Assembly: GCA_002317355.1 (NCBI GenBank) | Contig: DCJC01000019.1 | Location: 1-16,389 of the forward strand | DNA length: 16,389 nt | Origin: Prevotellaceae bacterium UBA1710 | GTDB taxonomy: Bacteria > Bacteroidota > Bacteroidia > Bacteroidales > Bacteroidaceae | Reading direction: 5' to 3' | Part shown: piece by piece, positions 1 to 8,700 of the stretch | How the letters are laid out: every line of letters starts with the position of its first letter | How positions within the stretch are numbered: position 1 is the first letter of the stretch | Translations under genes and position numbers: made by a program | Notes under the pieces: model-generated | Databases searched by the model: none | What the model saw: the letters and a program-made list of their open reading frames with translations, nothing else | Told to the model about the DNA's origin: nothing

Positions 1-45
1 TCGTTTACAATTTGACCTCGAAAATAGCTCAGAAATCTGCCAAAG

Positions 46-507
46 CTAATTTATAGAACCCACCTTAAAAAATATAGCGATAACATTCATTATTGTTATG
101 CCAATACACAAATATAAAAATACGACTAAAAGCATCATCCATATAGAATTCATAAAACTGGGCAGATATGGCAGGCAAGCAGCATATATACCCCAAATTA
201 AGTCGGACAACACTGCATATATCGCTATACTTTTTTTTGTGCGTATTTTAATCCTATTGCACTTTATGTGCTTGAGAATCTCTAAAAAAAATGTATGTAC
301 GGGAATGATTATAAACTCGAAATATAGAAAAAGGCCAATGCAAATGAACACGGGACTTATCACCCCATATTCAACCAAAGTCGGATTGTTCCATTCTTTG
401 ATACATATATACATATAAAATACCAAGATAAAAAACAATATAACTATTGATTGTATCTTATATGCCCTCAGTGAATATAGATACCATTTTTTATTAGTCA
501 TTTCCAT
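46..507 (-). CDS. small integral membrane protein, likely immunity protein of the orphan RHS toxin
   Basis: 153 residues, no recognisable family. Four hydrophobic segments are visible at about residues 17-37, 47-72, 92-112 and 120-147, with a short basic loop (KCNRIKIRTKK) between the second and third, so it should be a polytopic inner-membrane protein. Its ATG lies inside the end of the upstream orphan RHS-CT gene (14-base overlap), which suggests translational coupling. A small gene directly after an RHS C-terminal toxin is, by established polymorphic-toxin logic, normally the cognate immunity protein; that role is inferred from position only. It is AT-rich compared with the RHS core. It shows no similarity by eye to the other small membrane protein at 2283-2732, as expected if each protects against a different toxin. 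The main alternative is an unrelated membrane protein that happens to follow the toxin. Confidence 0.75.
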   Translation of the reverse strand: MEMTNKKWYLYSLRAYKIQSIVILFFILVFYMYICIKEWNNPTLVEYGVISPVFICIGLFLYFEFIIIPVHTFFLEILKHIKCNRIKIRTKKSIAIYAVLSDLIWGIYAACLPYLPSFMNSIWMMLLVVFLYLCIGITIMNVIAIFFKVGSIN

Positions 508-2077
508 TGCATAATGAGTTTATATAATCAGACCATGCTTTCTTTTGTTCTTCTTTTGTCCAAGGCATGTCTTGTCCCCACCCCCAAGTTATACCTGGCA
601 GTTTTGAACCAATTGTGTTCAGACAATCCTGACTCACTCCAGACTGCTTCAGTAAATTGTATGAACCTTTATTACAATTTACAGAAAATTTCATAACAGG
701 TTGTAATAGGTATCTTGTCGTAGATTCTGGCTTGTAACTTTTACCTGTAGAGATAACTTTTTTGTCAAACTGTTCTGAGGACATGCCTTCTGGTACAGCA
801 ATCTCAATGGCCGCCTTTAAATTCTTATCCTCTATACCATTAATGTAATTGTTTATTACACTTTCGTCTTGTGGATAAATATCGCGACTTCTGTCTTCTA
901 AATAATGACCATCTTTTAATTTTAGAGGTTTATCAATTCCATTTTTAGTAGGGCCAAAAGCGAAATAGCCCTTTAAAGCATTTGTTTTATCATCAAAAAC
1001 GGCAATAAATGTATGCGTCGCGGGCTTGAGGGGACCATGCAAGATTGCATCTAATGCATAATCTTCAAATTCTTTGGGATTTGGATACCCAGGAAGTGTG
1101 GTTGCAAAAAGAACCGTTTTCTTTCCATCTGGATCAATGAATTTTACAGGATTATTCATACAATACACATACGCTCCAGTAGCGACATACTTCTCCGCCA
1201 GCGGATCCACCCCATACCACATGCTTGTGACAGGATTCATGTATCTCGCGCCATAGTAGTACAAGCCTGTCTCCTCGTCGAGTTCCTTGCCGTTGAACTT
1301 GTACGGCATTTCCTCTGAAGAACTGTGCTCATCAACAAGCAGTTCACCATAAGGGAGATAGGCATCATACTGTGTCACGTTTGCATCTTTGTCTGTGATG
1401 TATGATGTACTTCCGAGATGATCTGAGTGATAGTAGAATGTCTCTTCTACCTCTGACGTATCAGCAGCCACATAGCCATAGCCTGCCACTACATCATCTG
1501 GATTCTCAGGAGACCCCCATGCGAGTGGTGCACCCGGATTTGAGCCTGCCTCAGTATTGACTACAGGACGCTGCACCCAGTTCTCTGGCACGCTGTGGTC
1601 GCCAAGTTCCTTGATGAGGACGTTATAGCCAACACCAGTAACTTCTGGATCTGCATAACTACCCTTCATAGTTGGAAGACCAGGAGCAACACCTGCAGCC
1701 TTATAGTAGTCTTCACGCTGATTCTCGATCTGATTCATACGCTCGGCATAGTCACGCTGACCTGCAGTTACGTTGCTACCGTTAGTGCCATAGACATTAT
1801 TGAACTCACCCAAACCGATACGGCTTGCAACACGCTTGTCACCAATGAAATAGTGCTTGGTGAAGCGGTGCTTGCTGACGGAGAGGATGCTTGCTGGATA
1901 GAGTGTGAACTCGTCAGTCTCGTGGAAGGTGATGCCCTGTGGAGCACCATTGATATATACTCCCTCCATGCTTCCGTGACTCTTTATGATACGCTCACCT
2001 CCTGCGTTGTAGGTGTAGCGACTCGTCTTGCCGTTGTCTGAGAGCACCATGAGGCGGTTGTCCTCATCCCAGAACAT
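494..2077 (-). CDS. orphan RHS core fragment with a different C-terminal toxin (silent cassette)
   Basis: 527 residues. Residues 1-318 duplicate residues 2520-2837 of the giant RHS protein: the end of the YD shell, the RHS core (YHSDHLGST at 216-224, YYYGARYMNP at 273-282, WYGVDPL at 287-293) and the closing NPVKFIDPDG (309-318). Residues 319-527 differ completely from the giant protein's tail. They hold HTFIAVFDD with H355 and SVNCNKGSYNLL with C468, a His-then-Cys order that fits a permuted papain-like/NlpC-P60 or LRAT-type hydrolase; this is inference from motifs. The ATG used here is an internal Met in the giant copy, and a TAG stop lies in frame just before it, so there is no signal peptide, no SpvB part and almost no shell. 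The gene sits beyond a strong terminator and no Bacteroidota-type promoter is visible before it, so it is probably unexpressed until recombination joins it to a full RHS gene. It could also be called a pseudogene-like fragment. Confidence 0.8.
   Translation of the reverse strand: MFWDEDNRLMVLSDNGKTSRYTYNAGGERIIKSHGSMEGVYINGAPQGITFHETDEFTLYPASILSVSKHRFTKHYFIGDKRVASRIGLGEFNNVYGTNGSNVTAGQRDYAERMNQIENQREDYYKAAGVAPGLPTMKGSYADPEVTGVGYNVLIKELGDHSVPENWVQRPVVNTEAGSNPGAPLAWGSPENPDDVVAGYGYVAADTSEVEETFYYHSDHLGSTSYITDKDANVTQYDAYLPYGELLVDEHSSSEEMPYKFNGKELDEETGLYYYGARYMNPVTSMWYGVDPLAEKYVATGAYVYCMNNPVKFIDPDGKKTVLFATTLPGYPNPKEFEDYALDAILHGPLKPATHTFIAVFDDKTNALKGYFAFGPTKNGIDKPLKLKDGHYLEDRSRDIYPQDESVINNYINGIEDKNLKAAIEIAVPEGMSSEQFDKKVISTGKSYKPESTTRYLLQPVMKFSVNCNKGSYNLLKQSGVSQDCLNTIGSKLPGITWGWGQDMPWTKEEQKKAWSDYINSLCNGND
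497..1123 (-). other. orphan variable toxin module (Rhs-CT, probable permuted papain-like fold)
   Basis: This 209-residue tail follows the DPDG motif that ends the RHS core, where toxin domains are released from the shell. The sequence shows a conserved-looking His in a beta-strand context (HTFIAVF, H355), a FAFGPT stretch, and a Cys followed by a helix (NCNKGSYNLLKQSG, C468). In permuted NlpC/P60 and LRAT-like enzymes the catalytic His precedes the Cys in this way. Substrates in that superfamily include peptide bonds, amides and acyl groups, and nothing here chooses between them. A secreted or cytosolic effector of unknown chemistry remains possible. Confidence 0.55.
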
Positions 2078-2080
2078 CTA
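1124..2080 (-). repeat. duplicated RHS core segment, copy 2 (orphan)
   Basis: This segment matches 3389-4345 colinearly without gaps over 318 codons. I count about 36 amino-acid differences, none in the first 60 residues and ten in the last 28 before the toxin junction. Identity begins abruptly at AGATGTTC: the sequence before it is unrelated in the two copies. Several synonymous differences are present even in the protein-identical part, so the duplication is not brand new. It would serve as the homology tract for toxin exchange. Confidence 0.9.
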
Positions 2081-2163
2081 CAATAACGCTTTTCCTATTC
2101 TGTTTATTGCCTTTGTCTTGTGAAGAAAAACTGCTAATCTATGACGAAGAATGGCAAGAAAGA

Positions 2164-2218
2164 GAAAAAAATCCCCACACCATCAAGGAGTCACGAGGAA
2201 TCGCTTGGGGTGTGGGGA
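2164..2218 (-). terminator. strong rho-independent terminator ending the RHS operon
   Basis: A 10-bp perfect stem (TCCCCACACC at 2172-2181, GGTGTGGGGA at 2209-2218) continues, after a small internal loop, into a 4-bp CAAG/CTTG stem. On the minus strand it is followed at once by seven T residues (2165-2171) and then CTCTTTC. No T tract follows on the plus strand, so it acts on minus-strand transcription only. It lies about 65 bases after the stop of the 149-residue membrane protein and separates the operon from the orphan cassette. Confidence 0.9.
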
Positions 2219-2282
2219 GTTCTATATAATTTGATATAAATTACAACTCTATTATTACCGAACTTATAGTATATATATCGAG

Positions 2283-2732
2283 TTATATTCTATTTGTTTT
2301 ACCCATAAATCTTAGGATATATAGAATCAAGACTAACACATAACTTGCTATCCACAAATAATAACCTAAAAGATATCTTATTATGGGTACACGAATATCA
2401 TAATCTATATAATTATGGAATAACATACTAATTGCCATTATCAATGATATCGTAGGCAGAAAAAAATGTACTTCCTTATTCCTGAAATAGCGTATCACAA
2501 CATAGAAATATATCATGTTGGAGCACCATATCAAGAATAGCCATATGTCTGTAATAATAGATATTTCTCCTACAAACAGACACAAAAAACCATATATTTT
2601 TTCAGTTCTTGTCAATAGACATGGCATAAAGCATGAAACTATATAAATAAGTATACTACATATTAGTATAATTTTATGAATCCTATTAATAAAAATAGGA
2701 GGGGAGGATTGCTCATATTGTTGATGCTTCAT
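2283..2732 (-). CDS. small integral membrane protein, likely immunity to the lipase RHS toxin
   Basis: 149 residues, no recognisable family. About four membrane segments are visible: near residues 20-41 (IILICSILIYIVSCFMPCLL), 47-76, 90-106 and 118-142, with short polar loops. It begins 17 bases after the giant RHS gene stops, is the last gene before the terminator, and so must be co-transcribed with the toxin. Known RHS/CDI-type loci place the immunity gene exactly here, which is the basis for the call; no sequence motif proves it. A membrane location would fit a toxin that attacks phospholipids. It is markedly AT-rich: the 60 bases from 2341 are 28% G+C, against 55% for the 60 bases from 4321 in the RHS core. 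That fits a toxin-immunity module acquired as a unit. Confidence 0.75.
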   Translation of the reverse strand: MKHQQYEQSSPPIFINRIHKIILICSILIYIVSCFMPCLLTRTEKIYGFLCLFVGEISIITDIWLFLIWCSNMIYFYVVIRYFRNKEVHFFLPTISLIMAISMLFHNYIDYDIRVPIIRYLLGYYLWIASYVLVLILYILRFMGKTNRI

Positions 2733-2749
2733 ATATTTTAGAATAATTT

Positions 2750-5700
2750 TTATTCTGGAAACGAATCTAACTTATGTGATTCCAAAGGAGACATTGGGGT
2801 TTTCATCGGCAATGTAATTGTTGTACCGAGTGCTTTTGATATTGGTGTATTATTTTCTGCCCCTGTGAGAATATCATTATATGTACAATAGTTTGTTATG
2901 TTTATTTCATTATTTATATCAAGTCCAAGATTTGTAATTGTTGCAGCAGAAACACCTGCAGCATTAAATGTTATAGCGTGACGTAAAGTTGGTTTGCCTG
3001 TGCCTGTTGCTAACAAATCCGCACCAGCCTCGCCACCACCTAACGAATGTCCGACATATGTCAATTCGTAGTTTTCAAGTTGAATAGACAATAGTTCTGC
3101 ATTTTCTACAGATTCTTTATATTGACTTGATTTTCCCAACTCCTGTAGTACATCTTCTCTAACATCAGCCCAGCTATCTGTTCCACCTGTGGCATATGCA
3201 TATTCTATGACTTTTCCGTCAACCACTCTTTCATACAAACATGAAGTTAACCCTGTTTTTTCATCATTGTATGTAACTCCATATAAAGTAAGAGAAGAAC
3301 GACGCCATCCTCCAATTAGAATATTATCATTTCTATCTCCATATGCATGTTTGGCAATCGCCAGAGCCTCCCCATACGTAGGTTGTTCTCCATCAGAATC
3401 CATAAGTTTAACAGGATTACCCATACAATACACAAATGCACTGACATTTGGGTACTTCTCCATAAGCGGATCCACCCCATACCACATACTGGTGAGTGGG
3501 TTCATGTAGCGAGCACCATAGTAGTACAGACCGGTCTCCTCGTCAAGTTCCTTGCCGTTAAACTTATATGGCATTTCCTTCGATGAGCTATGCTCATCAA
3601 CAAGCAATTCACCGTAAGGCAGGTATGCATCATACTGGGTGACATTAGCCTTCTGGTCGGTGATGTATGCAGTACTTCCGAGGTGGTCTGAGTGATAGTA
3701 GAAGGTTTCTTCCACCTCCGACGTGTCACAAGGCACATAGCCATAGCCAGCCACGGCATCATCTGGATTCTCAGGAGAACCCCATGCGAGTGGTGCACCC
3801 GGATTTGTGCCTTCCTCCATGTTGATTACAGGATGCTGTACCCAGTTCTCTGGCACGCTGTGGTCGCCCAGTGAGTCAATAAGTACGTTATAACCAACAC
3901 CCGTTACCTCTGGGTCGGCATAGCTTCCCTTCATAGTTGGCAGACCTGGAGCCACGCCCGCCTTTCGATAGTATGCCTCACGCTGATTCTCTATCTGATT
4001 CATACGCTCGGCATAGTCCTGCTGACCTGCCGTTACGTTGCTTCCGTTAGAGCCATAGACGTTGCGGAACTCGCCAAGTCCGAGACGGCTTGCCACGCGC
4101 TTATCACCAATGAAATAGTGCTTGGTGAAGCGATGACGGTTGACGGTTATGATACTTGCAGGATAGAGTGTGAACTCGTCGGTCTCGTGGAACGTGATGC
4201 CCTGCGGAGCACCGTTGATATACACGCCCTCCATGCTTCCGTGACTCTTTATAATACGCTCACCACCAGCGTTGTAGGTGTAGCGACTCGTCTTGCCGTT
4301 GTCGGAGAGCACCATGAGGCGATTGTCCTCATCCCAGAACATCTCGCGTGTGGCAGAGGTGGAATCGTTCTCCACGAGGATAGGATTTCCGTTGGCATCA
4401 TACGTGTAGTGCTCATGCCCTATCTGGGTAGGAGCCGTAGGATGCTCAGCACTCTCATACTTATACGCAAGGTTGTAGCTCTGCGCCACTGATGTGCTGT
4501 CAACTGTCTGAACCTTGGTCAAAGGCTCACTCATCTTGCCGAAGGTCATGCTCATGGCATACTTGATGTCCTTTGCAGAACCGTTGGCACTCGTGAGGCG
4601 GTTGAGCATATCGTAGGTGTAGTTATGTGTGCTTGCACCACCAAGATTAGACTTTCCCTTACCAGAGTTGACGATAGACAGGATATTATCCACGGCATCA
4701 TAGCTATACTTGTTCTCCATGATGCTATCGTTGCCAGCCTTAAGCATCATAGATTGCAGACGCTCACGCTGCTTGTCGTATGCGTAGGTGGTCTCCGTAC
4801 CATTGCCGAGCTTGGTATATACGGTATGCCCGTCCTTGTCGTAGCCGATCTTTTCTACAATAACGCTCTCCTTGCCAAGTTTATTGCTTGAGAGAGACTC
4901 TATTTGTCCAGCGGCATTATAGTGATATGTCACAACCTCACCATCTGGATAGGTCATAGTACGAACACGATTCCAACTGTCGTATGTTGCACCATGGATA
5001 TAGGTACGGATATCAGCCAATGAAGCCATGACTGTACGTACGGTCTTTGTGACCTCGCCCATCTTGCCATAGTAGTAAGCCTCACCACCGCTGGCATCCT
5101 CCACAAGAACGAGTCTGCCGGCACGACCATACTCGTCACCAGGCTCGCCATAGGTGTAGGTGACACGATTGAAGAGATTCTCCGGATAGAGTACCTCCTT
5201 AAGTCGGTTGTAGTCGTAAGTGTAGGTGATGCCAGATTCCGCAGAGATAGATTTCTTGATCTGAGCGGTGAGTTTCTTGATGAGGTTACCCGCAGCATCG
5301 TAGGTACATTCCACCTCGCCTGCATCTGGATGATTTATCTTAGTCTTCTGACCGAGAAGGTCATACTCATACGTGGTGGTAGAGCCGTTAGGATGATGCA
5401 CGGCAAGCACCTGACCAACAGGGTCGTAGTCGTAGCTCACCACAATCTCGCCATTATCGCTATGCTGAACGGTTGCGCGGTTTCTGCCCTTGGCATCGGT
5501 ATAGCTCTCCGCATGATGCGTGAGGGCATCAATAACCGTGGTCTCAAGCATATTCTCGCCATCGCGAGCCACAATGGCATACTCGCTCTTTGTGGTAGCT
5601 CCATCGGCAAGACGAACCTCCACAGGGTGATCCTGAGCATCATACTGGGTAGTAGAAACAGGATCGCCTATAGCCTTACTGTACTGGGCAATGTTGCCAA

Positions 5701-8700
5701 TACTCTCGGTCGTAGGATAGTAAGCAGCCACGTTTCTTCCGAAGGCATCAACCACGGCACGTCCGCTAACGATAGATACCTTCTCATTCTTAGTGCCATT
5801 CCAGATGACGCCCGTCACCTTGGTCTGCACGGCACGCATCAGCGAGTCGGCAAAGGTATAGGTATCGATATTGCCATCCTGTGAATAGTGGATGGTATGA
5901 GCAAGCCTGTTGGCAGGATCATATTCATACTTGATGGTGAATGGCTGTCCACTCTCTATCTCGTAAGGAGCACGTATAGTGGCAGGACGACCAAGTGCAT
6001 CGTATGTATATTGCATCTCAACCTTATTGAGATCGGTAGTGGTGAGAGGAGCAAGCCAGAGGTCATCATAGGTAGTGCTTGAAGAGTATCCGAATGCATC
6101 CTTGACAGACATGAGGAGACTATGGTACTTGTCATCATAGGTGTATTCATGGAACATCTTCTGACCACGGTAGTTCTCCGGCTTTGTAGCCTTAACGATA
6201 TTGCCGTAGTCATCATACTCCATGCCGAATACAGATGGCATATCACCATTGTGCATGGTGATGCTGATAATCTCACCATTCCCGTCAATCTTAGTGCTGC
6301 GCTGACGATAGGTTACGCCATTGCTCTTTACTGTAATGCTCTCAGGAACGCTAACAATATATTTGTCACTCTTATTGTGATATTTGATATCAGCATCGAG
6401 CACAACATCAGCAACAGTCTCCTTATATGAAAGGAGATTGCCATATTCATCGTATGTATTCTCCACCAATGTTGACAATGCGTCATCGCATCCTTCTACA
6501 TAGGTGTTCTGAACAAGAGCTGTCAACTGAGGGAATACTACAGTAGTGTCCTTCTGAGCCTTGAGTGAGTATGTGTAGAGAGACTCCTGTAGTTTGTTAC
6601 CTTCTGCAGTAAAGAGAGCCTCACTTGTTACAAGTGCATGACGATAGTAGTCATGGTTGTCGGCATATGTCTGAACAGAGTATCTGTAGATCTTATCATC
6701 ATTCTCTGTATCAAGCTGGTTGGTGCGCACAGTACGGAAACCGAAGAAGTCACGCTCCTTACGGTCACGATAGCCACCCTCATACTCAAATGAGTTCTTG
6801 CTTGCCACGGCACCATTCTCCTTATAGCCGCCAACACTCTCTACGGAAGACATAACCCACTGGCGACCAGGATGGTCAAAGCTTGGCTGTGTCTGCTCGT
6901 ATGCAATATTTAAACGACCTCCGAAAGGAAGAGTGACAGACTTCAGCTTGTTGGTGCGACCAGTCAGGTTAGAGCGGACGATGAGTTCATCGGTATTGTT
7001 ACTTTCCACAAGATCAGGCAAACCATCACCATCAACATCCATAATGGCTGCTGTAGTGCGGTTGACGCCGTCAGAAGTTGAATACTTAACACTTGGAGTA
7101 AGCGCAAACTTTGCGAATAATATATGGAAACATATCTTTACTGCTACGTCACCATAAACAGAGATAGATGATGACTTACTCGACCCAAGATCAATATTAT
7201 CAGATTTTGATATAAACTTATAACCTGAACCTGTATTTATCAATACATCTGCATTATTATCCTGATCATATGATAAAACATCAGGCAAGCCATCACCATT
7301 AATATCAAGATATGTAGTCTGGTTGAGATTGGTACTAACGGTACCATTGAAGCCAAACGATGTAAATGCTGTACCAAGAACACCTATCTTCGTTCCAAGA
7401 CCTGCACCCCAGTTTTTTGTAAAAGAAGATGTAGCCAAAGATGTCCCTCTATCCATTTCATCAGAGAAAGAGTATCCAAGATTATACTTGACCTTATCTC
7501 CAATTACCATATCAGGCAGACCATCACCATTAATATCCTGCCATTCGCGAACAGAATAAGAATTTCCATGCGAGAAGTTACCACTCGCACTGACAGCTAC
7601 TGACGATATTATATTGCCACTGGAAGCATTCTCTGCATTGCTAGAGTTATTGTTTCCAGACTCATTGCTATCTGTCTGATTAGCTCTTGTTTTTGGACAG
7701 ATGTTTACGGTAATAGCACCATTCGCGTTACCATCATTCTTCGAGAGGGTCAGGCTTGCGCCAATAGAAGAAGATTCGGATTCTGACATAGGGCACTGAA
7801 GTCCCATTACTGATTTTTGGTCACTCAAGACGCCTGTACTTTTTGTATATTGTATAAGTATGTCGTCATCCTTTTCCTCGAACCAGTCCGGATAGCTGTC
7901 ACCATTCATATCCATTGCACCAATAGTAGTATATGTCTGGGTTGAATTATGACTGCCACTGACACCAGCAAACGCAATGGCACCATCAACACCATAGCCG
8001 TCTCCCGAGGATCTTGTAATCAAGACCGGAGCCGAGAGTCCGTCCTCTCCGATAGCATCAACAGAATCTATTTCTATAGCAGTAGTACCAAGACGCGAAG
8101 GACACATCTTGATTCTCCCGATGAATGCACTATCCGTAGCACTTACATACTCATTCCTATTCTGATTGAAGCCCATAGTGAAGAATCTCAGTCTGTTTAC
8201 ATCAGACAGTTCCTCCAACTTCTTCCTATCCTTTGACTTCTGGTATTCCTTGGCGATTCGCTTATAGTCTTCGTTCCTGTTTTTTAATTCGTTTACATCA
8301 ATTTTATTCTTACCGTAATCGCCATTGCCGTTATACGCAAACTGTCCCCAGCCACGATAAAGCATACCGAAATCAGATGTGTTGAAGTCAGAATACACAA
8401 AAGCACTGAGGGTATCGACTGCAACCTGATGTATCTTTGTGGCAATTACATTGCCTTCTGCATTCTTGATAAACTCTATAGTGTCTTTCCTGAAATGCAG
8501 GCTTGCATCTGAGACACTACTGAGTTCATTCTGTATAGAGAATGTTGCACGCGCCTTGCCTTCAAGTAGAAGCTTAGCCGTTTCCTTTTCCAAAAGGATA
8601 GAATCCTTCCTGAGCTGATTGTTCTTTTCCAGGACAAGATTCTTTGAATAAATGTGTTTGCCATTTTCGTTATTGAGAACTAGGTGAACGATAGCAGTAT

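Noticed and set aside
1..45. A further gene or orphan cassette at the left edge
   Set aside because: The 45 bases after the last stop show no start, repeat or hairpin. A further cassette may exist beyond the window but cannot be seen.
494..2077. A complete independent RHS gene
   Set aside because: It starts inside the RHS core, has an in-frame stop just before its ATG, no signal peptide and no shell, and lies after a terminator. It is best read as an orphan cassette.
3189..6855. Many plus-strand open frames of 60-184 codons across the RHS gene
   Set aside because: They are antisense shadows of the giant coding region, with no domain content and no promoter or start signals.
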